Source of the DNA: Zopfochytrium polystomum
Lineage: Eukaryota > Chytridiomycota > Chytridiomycetes > Chytridiales > Chytridiaceae
Direction: 5' to 3'
Length of the DNA: 64,000 nt
NCBI GenBank assembly: GCA_025765615.1
Contig: JAIVFJ010000010.1
Location: 533,982 to 597,981 of the forward strand
Shown here: positions 21,735 through 33,041 of the stretch, piece after piece
Position numbering within the stretch: the stretch's first letter is position 1
Layout of the letters: each line of letters opens with the position of its first letter
Program-made: the position numbers and the translations under genes
Notes under the pieces: model-generated
Databases searched by the model: none
Told to the model about the DNA's origin: nothing
Seen by the model: the letters and a program-made list of their open reading frames with translations, nothing else

Positions 21735-23963
21735 CTATTTCTTTGATCCAGGGGAAGCGACGGCCGCATTGCCGTTACTACCAAAAATTGTAAACGACTT
21801 CAACCGCTTTCCAGAACCAAGGGATGGAGGTCGAGCACCGAGGTCCATCGCAGCACGGGAAGGTGCAACATACTCCTTCTCCTCGCCCCTCGTTGATCCG
21901 TCGAATCCACCCGTTGCCGCCGCGGCTGCTGCCGTCGCCGCCCGGAGCGCTGCTGTCGCCTTGCCGCCGCCCAGGCCGCCGCCACCACGTGGCAGGGGCG
22001 GCGCCGCTGCTCGAGCCTTTTCCGAGGCCTTTTCAAAGACTTCACAAAACCGCTTATACTCCTCCTGGAAGAGCTGGCGGCGCGCTTCAAGGCTGGGGCG
22101 GTCGTATGGCAGAAGCGCAGGCGGTGGCGAGGCCGAAGTTCGCGGCATAGACCCGTGGGTGCTAGCGCCTGAATCTGCTCGGGGCGACGGGATGGGAGGC
22201 AGCGGACGGGCGGGCTTGCTGGAAAGCGACACTTGTGGAACAGGCGAAGGGTTGTGACTGCTCGCCGGGCTCGGGCCAGCTGTTAAAGGCGGTGTACGGG
22301 GACCTGTCGCAAGCGGAGGCTCAGGATTTCGTATTAAGGACCAGAACGCAGACACGTCTGTGATGATGTCATCACGCGTGAGTGGTACAGGGGTTGCTCC
22401 GAAAGAACGACGGCTGGTGGATCGAAACTGCCATGTTTGGGTCGCTTCGAAGGACAACTCGACGACCGTAAGAACGAGGGTGTTTGGGGGCGACGCAAAA
22501 TGTTCAATGCCAACAGGGTCGTCCCAGTCGGCGCTGCCCATAAACGAAAAGGTAAAAGGGGTTCCAAAACCGTGAAGGACGGCAACTGGAAGTGTGGTGG
22601 GTGTGGCTGGAACGGAAAACAAGTAGACAGCTGCGTTGGAGCTGTTTGTTGAATCAAATAGAACGAGTCTCGGGATCCAGCCCCCCAACGCACTGGTTGG
22701 CATGGTGGGACTCGTTGGGCTAGTCGGGGAAGCGGCCATGGCGGTGCTTCCGTTGCTGCGTGTCCTAGAGTGAAAGCGGGCCGGACGCTGAAATAGCGTG
22801 TCTTGATAGGTACCGCTGTGGCGAGGAGACGAAGTTCCCGAGGACGACGTGGCTGTAGAGGCTGATGTGGATGTGGATGAGCGCGATGATGCCTCCCCAT
22901 CCTCCCCACGGGCCGTGACCCCATCAGCCAGGTCACTCTGAAAGTTGGCGAATGACTCATCCAAAGAGCCAATTGTCGGATCGGTTGCCAGCCTGGAGTT
23001 TGGTCCAAACATATTGGGTTTTCGGCGAGGTGGCCTCCGGCACTCGAGCACCGCGCAAAGTGCGCCGGGGCGTTGAATGAGCTCACCGAAAGATGGTGGG
23101 GTGTAAGGGTTTCCATAGGAAGTTGGTGAAGGGGAATGACTCCCGGAGCGAGACGAGGTGGCAGCGCCATCGACAAGTGTGAGAAGATTTGTTGGAACTG
23201 GAGTTGTCGATTGAGGTTGCGCTCGGCCTGCTCGTTCGAGGAAGCCAGCTGACGCGGTTCGCCTGCGAAGGCCACGGGGTTGTGGCGAGGGCGAGCACGA
23301 GGCGCTGTCGATTGGCTCGGCACTGGCACCAGCACTGCTTACGCGCGGGGCTATGAAAGGACTCGTTGGTCGCTGGTCGGCCTCGGCCGACGGTCGGTTG
23401 GGAACAGACCCGTACTTGTGATCATCCTCTTCGTCGATTGACATCTTCAAGAGGTCCGTCATTAAAGGGTCATTCATGAGGGACTCAAGGTTGCGCTTCT
23501 GCTCGGAGGAAGGGGACCGAGCCGGGGGAGGGCGCCTTCGCTCTAATGAAGGTGAGCGTGGGGGAGGAGGGAGAGAGACATTTCGCCGGCTTCTTGGCGA
23601 GGGGCCGTTTTGGCCGTCGGGAAAGCGATCACCAAGTCCAAATGCGGCCTCAACCATGAGTCTGCTGAGGAGCTCGTAGTCAATGCTGCCGTCAACGTGT
23701 CTCGCGCTGTCGGGCTTGCCGAGTCCATATTCGTCGCCACCGCCGTTTCTCGCGCTTTCGCGGCTGGTGGTGGTTCGGAGCGGAATCGCCCCAGCCGCAG
23801 TAAGAACGTCGAGCACGCTTCCCCTCCTGCTGTGGGTTCTGCTGCCATTCCTGCTGCTGTTTCTACTGCTTGTGCGTGGGGGAAACGAAGGCGGCTTTTG
23901 CGCGTCCTCATTACCATGGCCGTCCAGTCCCAACCCACCGACAGTAGTTCCACGCTCGGGCAT
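21735..23963 (-). CDS. Low-complexity protein with PH-like domain
   Basis: An uninterrupted minus-strand frame. I favour the Met at 23963 (742 aa) because the 80 codons upstream, up to a Met at 24203, read like translated leader sequence; the start is uncertain. The first 420 residues are Ser/Pro/Arg-rich with one acidic helical patch. Residues about 425-550 look ordered: strand motifs WIPRLVLFDS and AAVYLFSVP, later LVLTVVELSF, and a Trp-containing end (DVSAFWSLIRNPE). This order resembles the suspected PH-like regions of the genes at 3340 and 6889. A charged coiled segment (EEYKRFCEVFEKASEKA) follows, then Gly/Ala runs and a Lys-rich end (GSGKRLKSFTIFG) that recalls the basic tail of the first gene in the window. 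Confidence 0.6.
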   Translation of the reverse strand: MPERGTTVGGLGLDGHGNEDAQKPPSFPPRTSSRNSSRNGSRTHSRRGSVLDVLTAAGAIPLRTTTSRESARNGGGDEYGLGKPDSARHVDGSIDYELLSRLMVEAAFGLGDRFPDGQNGPSPRSRRNVSLPPPPRSPSLERRRPPPARSPSSEQKRNLESLMNDPLMTDLLKMSIDEEDDHKYGSVPNRPSAEADQRPTSPFIAPRVSSAGASAEPIDSASCSPSPQPRGLRRRTASAGFLERAGRAQPQSTTPVPTNLLTLVDGAATSSRSGSHSPSPTSYGNPYTPPSFGELIQRPGALCAVLECRRPPRRKPNMFGPNSRLATDPTIGSLDESFANFQSDLADGVTARGEDGEASSRSSTSTSASTATSSSGTSSPRHSGTYQDTLFQRPARFHSRTRSNGSTAMAASPTSPTSPTMPTSALGGWIPRLVLFDSTNSSNAAVYLFSVPATPTTLPVAVLHGFGTPFTFSFMGSADWDDPVGIEHFASPPNTLVLTVVELSFEATQTWQFRSTSRRSFGATPVPLTRDDIITDVSAFWSLIRNPEPPLATGPRTPPLTAGPSPASSHNPSPVPQVSLSSKPARPLPPIPSPRADSGASTHGSMPRTSASPPPALLPYDRPSLEARRQLFQEEYKRFCEVFEKASEKARAAAPPLPRGGGGLGGGKATAALRAATAAAAAATGGFDGSTRGEEKEYVAPSRAAMDLGARPPSLGSGKRLKSFTIFGSNGNAAVASPGSKK

Positions 23964-25254
23964 GGGGGGCGGTCTGCGGGGGGGTGTTGGGAAGGCGAAA
24001 GAATGGCTTGCTGACTGCCAATCAATCGTTCCATCAATCGTAAACAACCACATTAATTCATTGCGCTGTTTTCTGTCTCTCTGTCGGTGCGTCTCGCCTC
24101 CGTGTTTCTGTCTCCATGTTTTAGTTCCGATGGATTGCCCATTCATCCGTTTGGTGAGGTGTTGGTTGACGGCCCATTCCCCCCCCCCACGGGGCTCGCG
24201 CAAATGCCTTCTTTGTTCCCTGCATTCCTGGAACCGACCAATTTCTGTCTCTTAATCCGTCTTTCCGCATGTTCATTGATTGCACACTCCATCTTTCTCT
24301 CCCTCGATCTCTGTCTTGCTCTCAGTCTCTTCGAATCAGTGCGTCTGTCTGGCAAATCAACTGGAAGTGGGGCTTGCGAGACAAAAAACACTACCAATTA
24401 AAAAAAAAACATTATTTAAACATTTTCTCGTTTTGAACGAATTTACATATTTCACACGAAAAAAAAGAAAAACAACAACAACAAACGAACAGTCGTCGCA
24501 AGATCCTTCCTCCTCGGAACCCTAACACGCCACTATTGCGCCTCCCTGTCGGGATGCCATTGGCTCCTTCTCTGTTGCTCTCGGCCAGACAGCCACCACC
24601 ACCGCCCACACACTCGATCGGCTTTGTTGTTCCAGTTGGTGGGGCGGAAATCTGCGTTTGTTTGCAGCGTTCTGGGACCAAAAAAGGACACACAAACAAA
24701 GGAAACCCGAATTCCACGCAAGAAGTGTCGCTAGTGAAAATAAGAATGCATGCTATGCTATTTAGCTGTCAGGGGCATGCACTCCCGCCCTCGATCTCGC
24801 TGACTTGTGTCCTGTCGCTCCCCAACTGCACGATACGCGCGGGGGCCAAGATTTCCGACCATGATCCGAATACAGTAACCGACACGGACAAGCAACCAAA
24901 CACAACAAAGCAATTTGACCCAAGAAAAAGGGCGAGAGAGGGAATTAACTTTGACTCTTGTGGTGAGTTGCGAAACCTTACAATAAACAGATCGTCAAAG
25001 CTGGCTCAAACAGTCTCCTAAAAGTCAAGCTTTGCAAACAAGGTTTCTGCTTGCTTTGGCAGGCCAACAACAAATGGCCGTTTTGTGAAGGCCATTAACC
25101 CTCCTCCAAGCTACCGCTTGAGTATTTCACTCTCCTACTCTTAGCACAATTCCTTTCGTTGCTTTTTTCTCAAAGTAGATGAAGGCAGTTGAATATGAAC
25201 ATTTGAATTGCGAGTCGGGATATTTCTGCTTTCTTTTTTTCTTTTCTTCTTTTT
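23964..25254. other. Intergenic region
   Basis: The part next to 23964-24260 is probably leader and promoter of the minus-strand gene before it. The rest is AT-rich around 24400-24480 and mixed to 25254. The open frames found here (for example 24536-25021) have no motif and unremarkable composition. I see no gene. Confidence 0.4.
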
Positions 25255-26983
25255 TTACATCCCACCGCCCCCAAAAAACCTGCCGTCTCCAATCGCTTCT
25301 CCACTGCGCGGAACGACACGGGCCCTCAGCCCCGCCTTCTCCTTCGCCTCTTCGTCTTCCTCGTCTTTCAGAATCGCTCTCCACTTCGACTCCTTCTCTT
25401 TCTTCTCCAAAACCTTGTCCTCCTCGCTCTTTGGTTTGTACCGCCGGAAATTAAACACAAAGAGGAAAAAGGAGGCGAAAGAGATGAGGATGACGGCCCA
25501 GCAGTAGCTTACAAGGTCGCCGACTGTGCCAATCACGGGTGCCCGTGGTTGGATCGCGCGGATCGCGCCGACGGTAAACACTGAAGACGCCGTCCAGGTC
25601 ATGATCACGTCTGCATCGCGGCCTCGGAATGCAACCTGCAAAGTAGATACCACCGCCATAATGGCCCACCCGTGCTGAGTTTTTGTTTCCAACGAAGGCG
25701 CAAGCTTGTGAGACTTCCTCTCGAACAAAAAGAAAAAGTACAGGCTCACAAACGCAAACGGCGACCTACCATAACTAGCCACGTAAACACCACCGCAACA
25801 CGTGTGATACCATTACGAATAAATGGCGCTGTGATTCTCACAGCGCTGATCCCGTCACCGCCGGGGAAGGAGTCAATTCTCGGCGTCCGAAACTCAAACC
25901 CAGGAATATTCGTTCCAAAATTCAGCGTCAGCACCATATCGTAGAAACGCTTTGGATCCTCGCCCAGAGAATGCTGGGCGAAGATATCCATGTACACCTC
26001 GTACTCCTCAAAAGGGTAGTAGTAAATCGATGCGTAGGCTGCGTACGTGGCTGTAAAATGTGTCACGAGCTGTCCTTCGGTGAAGGACACCGCCACCGCG
26101 CCCGTGTTGAAGGTGACATTGTACCCGGGCGGCATAATATTGAGCACGTTGTCAAGATTGCCGTGCGTCTCGACGTCGAAGTTGAAAGTGATTTGCATTG
26201 CATCCGTATCAAACTTTTGTGGGAAAATGTTGATGCTGAATCCGTCGTACGAGGCGCCGTCCGTGCATGTCGAGGGCTGCTCTTCGCAGCGCTCCGCAAT
26301 GGATTGCAGGTTTGGCGAAACATAGAAGTTTGTTCCACGCCGGCGAATCCGGGTAATAGCTTTCTCAAGTATCTTTTTTTGATCACGGGTAAAGCAGGGA
26401 ATAGTCAGTAGAGGTTTTCCTTGACGTTTCTGTCATACCAATTGAAGTAATAGAGTGCCCGTCAGAGTCACGCCTACAAATATACTAATGAGAATACTCC
26501 ACCTGATCCACCTGTATGGTTTAGGTGTCTCCGAGGGGATCAGATTGAGTCTCCAGACACAAGTCGCAACCCGCACGGGCCACTCACCACGAAGTACGGG
26601 TACTCCCACGACCAGCCGAACTTATGGCTTTGCTTTTTCTTCTCTTCGATCTCAGCAAGCAAGGCTAGGGTAGACCGTGAGCCCCCCTGTGCGGTTGGAG
26701 CGCTGCTGCGGCCGTCGCCACTTGCGGCGGCCGGCCCTATCGAAACGGGAGCTGCACCAATGGGACCAGACGAAACTCCGGAGCCATCGCCGCGGTAAGC
26801 CAACGCACCGTTGCCAACAACGCTGTTTGGGCTACCGCCGTTCGCAGCGCCATGCGAGCTGCCATTTCGACCGTCTCCTCCAAAGACGAACTGCTTTGCG
26901 GCGCCGGGAAGGGATTGTGGGCTGCGGGTTCGGTACGAGGGCAAGGTTGGGGAGGCAGGCGGGGAAAAGTCCGATGACTCCAT
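25255..26983 (-). CDS. DUF4436-like multi-span membrane protein, copy 1
   Basis: Four exons fit: 26983-26588, 26528-26439, 26372-25770 and 25674-25255, giving 502 aa. The N-terminal 120 residues are disordered. The first membrane helix lies in exon 2 (after TPKPYRWIRWS). An extracytoplasmic region of about 200 residues follows, with paired Cys near residues 190-197 and the motif YYYPFEEYEV. Exons 3-4 supply three more hydrophobic helices (VVFTWLVM...; MTWTASSVFTVGAI; CWAVILISFASFF), then a Lys/Glu-rich cytoplasmic tail. The Tyr-Pro-Phe-x-x-Tyr motif and the helix layout fit DUF4436, a fungal and bacterial membrane family of unknown function; this assignment is from memory of the family. The divergent neighbour at 27136 is a clear paralogue, matching in TPKPYR.IRWSIL and the later motifs. 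Confidence 0.75.
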
Positions 26984-27135
26984 CCGCCCCACGCCCTCGA
27001 ACTGCACGCAGTAGGCTGGGGCGTTTGCAGCGAATGTAACAACAAGGAAGTGCAGGAGTCGAGGCGGTCGACGGTGCGGTGCAGTGGCTGGGCTGAGCCA
27101 AAAAACCCAATCAGAAATCGGGACAGAAGGAAAGA
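26984..27135. promoter_or_regulatory. Shared divergent promoter of two DUF4436-like paralogues
   Basis: Only 152 bp separate the two ATG codons of paralogues transcribed away from each other, so both promoters must lie here or overlap the coding starts. I saw no specific box. The two genes could be co-regulated, which is inference from spacing. Confidence 0.5.
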
Positions 27136-28587
27136 ATGGGCTCCGCCCTCGGGAGGCTGAAGTCGTCATCCCAGACTCCCCCATCCGGACCCTCATTCCA
27201 AAGGCTCGTCGACGATGCGGTGCCTGCCCAGGAGCAGACGCAGAAGGACCAAGACTTGGCGTCCTCGGACGATCGCGACAACCCCGACCGCTTTGGCTTC
27301 TCATTGTCGTACCCCTTCTTTCTGACGCCAAAACCGTACCGGTTCATACGCTGGTCGATTCTATGGGCGCTTTTTATTGGCATTACCCTCACCGCGACCC
27401 TGCTGATGGCCCACCAGTACGTCTCGACCATCGCCCGCTCCAACAGATCTTCGATATTGGAGTCCAACCAGCAGCCAACGTACCAGCTTATCTTTCAGCC
27501 CCTCAAATTTGACCAGTCGGCCGGGGCTCTACATGTGCTCTACACGCTTACGCTGACGGAACAGGTGGACATTGTTCTCCGGGCGACAAACGACACCACT
27601 ATCGAGACCGGAAGGTTTGTGGCGGCCTCCTTACTTTTTTTCTTCGATTTCCGAGAGTTTTTACTCCTGCCACAGCGCATCGAAGACCTTCAAGGCTGGG
27701 GACCAGCTAGTTCCTTTTCAAGTGGTTTATTCAATCGTCACGGACACCTCGAACTGTAAGTTGTCACCAACTAACTTTACTTGGTGCGCGGTGCACTGGA
27801 AGCTTTGCTGTATGGCGTGAAACTAACCTTTCCCGTTTGGTAGATCCATTCGATGTTTATTCCACGAATATTACCGTAATGGTCACAAACACCAAAACAA
27901 AGGATCTTGCCTCGTTCAATCTACTCTTCTTCATGGATCAGCCGCTCCAGTCCTTCGACTATGACGATTTGATATATTTTCCCTTCGAAGACGACAAGGG
28001 AAAACCGCTTGACGTCGTAAAGTTCCAACTGACTTTTAGAAGGTCGAAGCTGACGAAAGTGATTGTCCTGTTCACGTGGCTGCTCATGCACATGTGGACG
28101 GTTATGATTGTGTTCTTGGCAGCACAGTGCTTCTTCCGAGACAGGCCGGCACACCCCTTCATGGTTTGGGCCGCAGCCTCCATCTTTTCAATGAGGTGAG
28201 ATTCGGAAAAGTGACCCGCTGTTTCTCAGAACGTGGAATTTTCCCGTGTTCATTTTCCATTTTGCGTTCGTCCTTCCCAGCACAATCCGCAGTATTCAGC
28301 CGTCCGCCCCAATCATCGGCACAAAATACGACATGGGGACCTATGTATGGAGTGTGACCGTGTCGTGCATCGCCGCTTTTGGTCTTTTCGTCGCATCCTT
28401 CCGGAAGTACAAGCCAGAGTCAGAGAAGGACAAGCTCCTCAAGAAGAAAGAAAAGGAATGGAAGCTACGAAAATTCGCCCGGGAGGAAGCGGAGGAGGAG
28501 GAGAAGCGGAGGAGAAAGGAGGAGGAGGCTGCTCGGTCTGTGGGTGGAAAAGTTGGGGATATGCATAATATTAATTACTTAAGCTAG
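27136..28587 (+). CDS. DUF4436-like multi-span membrane protein, copy 2
   Basis: Four exons with matching phases: 27136-27614, 27676-27755, 27844-28195 and 28281-28587, giving 405 aa. It follows the same plan as the divergent copy. There is a polar N-terminus, the motif TPKPYRFIRWSIL entering membrane helix 1, and a shorter external region ending in YPFDVYSTN (split between exons 2 and 3). Hydrophobic segments VIVLFTWLLMHMWTVMIVFL, VWAAASIF and VWSVTVSCIAAFGLFV follow, then a strongly charged Lys/Glu tail. It has an intron after the segment ending SIFSM that copy 1 lacks, and it lacks the paired-Cys insert of copy 1. Substrate and partners unknown. It is transcribed away from copy 1. Confidence 0.78.
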
Positions 28588-28765
28588 TTTCTTAAAGCTT
28601 GTTGGTCAGTTTCGTTCCAAAAAGCTTTTTAAAATGAAAGTTCTTAATGAAGCATAAAGATGGGAGAGCGAAACAAAGCCTGTCTTGCCGTGTATTTATG
28701 CCGTGTATTTATTGGATTCGGAGACCGTACTCGCATCCGGCCGGCTGGTGTTTATCACTGCTTCA

Positions 28766-29696
28766 ATGAGGGCATCAGGAGCTGGTCGTCGCCAATGCCA
28801 TGTTGGCGGGCGCCAAGCTTTCCACGCAATCCATTTTCTTCTTCTGGCCACGATCCTTATCGCACCAACAGCCCACGGACTATACGACTCTTGTGAATGT
28901 CTTTGTTGCCTGTTTGCGTCGTCGCGGAACTGCTCGCTGGAGGTGGATCCACCCAAGCATGGGGTATGTTCCGTTTTCCGTCGGGAATGTCTTTCTCCTT
29001 CTCCTTATTTTTTTTTTCTCGCTCTCTGTCTGTCTCCAATTGCAACCCGTTGCGGCCCACCTCGTGCACGTGGTCCGCATTCACGAGATTTCGAATTGAT
29101 TCCGCTTGAACCCGCCCGGCCATTCATTGCTAATGCAAATGTCCGGTCAAAAACAACTAACTGCATGACGAACATCACTGGCCCCACCCCGACGTTGCGA
29201 ACATCACGCCAGTCGTTTGATCTGTCGGAAAACAATGTCGGTATGTGGTCCTCTCTTCTTCCCGTCGGCTTTACCTTTCTTTTTTTGGTGTGAGCCGTCT
29301 GTTACGTTGGGCAAACCAACTAAGAAAACAAGAACTACAAAAAAAAAAAAAAAAACAATTTTCCACGATGAACTCGACTCGACAGACCTTTGCAACGGCG
29401 CCGCGTGTGCGCTCAATTTTCCGGCGGCCTGTCCCGTGCCTAACCAGCGCTCCGGAATCACGCTCTCGCGGCCGTCGTGCGGGGAGGGGCACGACTGCGC
29501 GCCGAAACCCTCGTCGTCCTCGTCGTCGACGGCGACTGCCGCAGGTGCAGCGACGGGCACAGGCAAGCTTGCCCGCGCCGGCAAGCGCAGCAGCAGCAGC
29601 AGCAGCCGGGCAGCTGTGGCAGCGGGAATGATGCTTGTAGTTGCTGCTGCTGCTGCTGCTGCTGCTGTGGCTTTGCCCCGCTGGGTGCTCTGTTGA
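28766..29696 (+). CDS. Small secreted Cys-rich protein with hydrophobic C-terminus
   Basis: The model that satisfies all phases has four exons: 28766-28892, 28943-28963 (21 nt), 29088-29240 and 29386-29696, giving about 203 aa. The N-terminus has a hydrophobic core (FLLLATILIAPTAHG) typical of a secretion signal. The middle holds Cys residues in the patterns DSCGS, NCMTNITG, LCNGAACA and AACPVPNQ, then SCGEGHDC. A Ser/Thr/Gly-rich stretch and a C-terminal Ala/Val-rich hydrophobic segment follow, which could be a GPI-anchor signal or a membrane span. I do not recognise the family. The junction of exons 3 and 4 is well supported; the first two introns are less certain, and an unspliced reading is also open. 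It lies 178 bp downstream of the DUF4436-like gene on the same strand. Confidence 0.5.
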
Positions 29697-30021
29697 AATA
29701 GACAAACATTCTCTTTCTTTTGGAGTTTCTCTTTTTTTGTTTTCTATTGTCCCATCCGCGATGCTCGGAGCCGTCGTAGACAGAGCCGACTGACAGACAG
29801 ACAGCTATCTCCGAACGATTCTTAGATGGAAGCCTGTCGGCCGCCTCTGGTCTTCGAGATTCGTGGAGATTCCGTCACCGACGGAAAATGTGGCTTGCCA
29901 GGTCTGATTTCCGGATGTTTGATTTCCTGGCCGTCCGTCTGTCTGTCTCTCTGCCAATTGCTTTTTCTTTATCATACACTCACATTTTCTGTCTCTCTCT
30001 CTCTCACTCTCTCTCTCTCTC

Positions 30022-30087
<66 letters not shown>

Positions 30088-30245
30088 TCTCTCTCTCTCT
30101 CTCTCTCTTTGACCACAACCCAGCAAACCAAACCACCCAAGACCATAGGCTCGTCCAACTGAAAAAAAAAAAAAAACAAACCCAAAACCAAAAAAAAAGA
30201 GCCTGACCAGAGCGCGCGGCTGCCATTTCCTGAAGGACGAGCTTG
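29697..30245. other. Upstream region of methyltransferase 1 with (CT)n tract
   Basis: A (CT)n microsatellite of nearly 120 bp lies at 29992-30108, followed by poly-A patches at 30161-30175. It sits 140-340 bp upstream of the possible start codons of the methyltransferase gene and may be part of its promoter. Confidence 0.6.
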
Positions 30246-30455
30246 TGATGAGCCTCTTTTCCCCAGGGAAACGCTCGTTCTTCTCCAGTTTGACGAGACC
30301 CCGGAAAAGCACTGACGACGAGCGTACGACCGTTTCCGGCTCGACCACTCCATCTTCATCGACCCCCGCCGCCAGGACTGCAACCGCGCGGCCTGCCAAC
30401 CTTCTCCTCGTCCTCCTCCGCGCCTTTCGAGTACCACAGCAGCGCCAACTCCATA

Positions 30456-31119
30456 ATGAGTCGCCGCAGCCTTGACGCACTATCCACCACGGCATCGACG
30501 GTGCCGACGGTACCTCCCGTTGCCGCGCTTCTCTACGACCTGTACGGTCGCTCTCCCACAAGCATCCCACCGACCCTGCTAGCATCTCCAGCATCGACGC
30601 CGACGCCCTCGCCCTCGCGCACCATCAGAAGAAAGCGAAGCAGCTCCGCGTCCAGCCTTTGCGGGAGTAGCCCCGCGTCGCTTTCCGGATCGGGGTCCCC
30701 CGAAATCCGACTTTGGACGATGCCGCCGCTTCCCGCATGGAAACCCGCTGCTCCCGCCGCTGGAGCCACTGCAGGTGGTAGTAACGCTGCCGCCGCCGCT
30801 GCTCCCACCACCACCACCCATATTGGATACTTTGGTTCCAGACATCCTAGGTCGACGGCGTCGACCAGCGCTAGCGGTGCGAGCAACTCTCCGGCCGTCC
30901 GACGAAGCAAGTCTGTCGAGACGTCGAGAAGCAGCCGCCGTTCTGGCGAGACCGAGCACAGCAGCCGGCGTTCGGGCGATGATGACGAGGACACGCTTTT
31001 GCGCCTCGATGCGCCTAGCGATCATGTGGTTCCGCAGTACCAGGTCGAGAAGGTGAGCTCCCTTCGTCTCTGTCTCTCAGTCTCTCTCTCAGTCTCTCTC
31101 TCTCCCCTCTCCCTCTCCC

Positions 31120-31185
<66 letters not shown>

Positions 31186-32268
31186 TACACTCTGTCTCTT
31201 TCACTCTGTCTCCCTCACACACCCCTGTCTGTCTCGCTGTTTGAAATCCGGGGCGGTTGATAGGTTTGAGTTCTTTGAGTCCCTGCCTGTCTCCTTCCCA
31301 TTTGGAACTCTACAAACACACACAACGTCTCAATGTCTCAGCCCATTGCTCCGGCCGCCTCCGGCAGGAGACAACGACCAGGCCACCGCATAACAGCCGA
31401 CCGCATATTTACCGCCCCAAACCCCTCGAACTCACATTAAAAATAAAAAAAAAAAAATAAAAAAAACCACCCCTCTAAAAAGGACCAAATGAACGTCATG
31501 AACGAAATCGCAAAGTACGCATTCAACGGCGCCATCTTCCACTCCCCGCAGGACGACATCTTCCGCACAAGGCGCACGCGCGTGCTAGACATCGCGTGCG
31601 GGCCGGGCTGGTGGATGCGGGACTTTGCCACGGCGTACCCGCTGGCGGAGGTCGTCGGCCTCGACATCGACCCGGAGTACTTTTACCAGATCGCCCTCCC
31701 GCCCAACTGCGCGTTCGTCGCCGCCGACGGCACCGACGCGCTCCCCTTTGACAGCGGCGTCTTTGACTTTTGCTTCGTGCGCGGCATGGCCGGCTCGATC
31801 CGCGCCGACGCCTACCCGCGCTTGCTGAGCGAGGCCAAGCGCGTCACGCGCCCCGGCGGCTACGTCGAGATCGTCGAGCCGTACAACTTTCTCATCAAGT
31901 ACGGGCCTTTCGGGAAATCGCTCCGCCGCGTCATGGCCGCGCACTTTGCCGCCCGCGGAATCGACTATGGCATCGCCCTCAAGCTCGACTCGCTCCTCCA
32001 CGACGCCGGCCTCATCGACGTCACGGAGGAGATGAAGTCGGTGCCGGTCGGCTGGGGCGGCGATATCGGCGAATATACCCAGTTTGCCGTTTCCCAAATG
32101 ATGCGCATCGAGCGAGCAAGCGTCATGGACGCCATGGGGCTTGCGACGACCGCCGACTTTGAGGCGTTGCGCTCAAACCTGGTGGCCGAGCTGTCCGACA
32201 ACCGGACGCGCTGGAACTGGTATTGGGCTTGCGGAAGAGTACCGCCCAGCGCCACTTTCAGGTTTTGA
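30456..32268 (+). CDS. LaeA-like SAM-dependent methyltransferase, copy 1 (intron-poor)
   Basis: Two exons fit: 30456-31052 and 31483-32268, in phase 0, giving 460 aa. The N-terminal 195 residues are Ser/Pro/Ala-rich. The catalytic domain starts at DQMNVMNEIAKYAF. Motif I is [16 protein letters not shown], the acidic residue after strand 2 is in VVGLDIDPEYF, and the post-motif strand holds TRPGGYVEIVEP. This is the class I fold of fungal LaeA/TAM-type enzymes, which methylate unknown targets and often influence secondary metabolism. The 430-bp intron contains a (CT)n microsatellite. Exon 2 has no introns where copies 2 and 3 have five and six. An overlapping upstream frame (ATG at 30248, a different frame, Ser-rich) may be the real N-terminus joined by a frameshift or sequence error. 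Confidence 0.82.
31080..31180. repeat. (CT)n microsatellite inside intron 1 of methyltransferase 1
   Basis: CT dinucleotide repeats, with a few interruptions, fill the 5' half of the 430-bp intron 31053-31482. The homologous intron of copy 3 is filled with CA/GT repeats instead. Confidence 0.9.
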
Positions 32269-33041
32269 TTTGTAGTATGAATATGGTGGGGGAGAGAAAG
32301 CGAGGAACCATTTTGGGCCGATATATTTCTCTGTTGCAGACTTTCTGCGACGCGGGTGTATGGTATTTTTGTGTTCTTTTGTAATTCTTGCTCCCTTACC
32401 TTTCGGTTGCAAAGGAAGGGGATCGGGAAGACTTGCCGTCCTCGTCTATGAGGGATCATTTGCGTGCGTTTTTCACTAACTTTTTCCCTTACCGCCTTTT
32501 CAAGCGCCTTTTACCCGTTTTGCTGCTTCGCCTGAGCCTCTTGCCTTTTTCAATTGTCTCCCTTTAAGAAATTTCTTTGTTGATTTGTTTTCACTGATTG
32601 CATTTTTGTTCCCTCTCATTTTTCTCCCCTGCATTATGGAATTGACAGAAGCAATACACGACGGATCGCCATTTCCTCTTTCGGAAGCTTCTCCCCTTCA
32701 TTTTCGTCATTGTTGAACGGAAGTCGGGCCATCTATTTCGCGCAAGTTGAGGCCCGGGAGAAGAAAAAGAAGCGAAGAGCAAGGTTGAAGTAAGAGGCGA
32801 GTGAAGTGGACGCGCGACGATTTTGCAAAAGGGAGACAGAAAAACGTGGGAAGTGGAAAGTATTCATAAGAGATGCAGTGCAGAATGCAAAAGTGTAAAA
32901 AAGACAGAGAATGATCATGAAAGATGACAAGCAGAAGAATGCAGAGGTGCAGCAGAGAAAGAGACCGAGCAGAGACAGGGGTAGAGAGAGAACAAGAAAT
33001 ATGTGGGTGCATGAAAATGTTCCGATCCAAGCGAATCGACA
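32269..33041. other. Convergent 3' flanks of methyltransferases 1 and 2
   Basis: No gene seen. T-rich stretches lie at 32460-32640, and purine-rich sequence at 32750-33000. The two methyltransferase genes end toward each other here. Confidence 0.45.
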
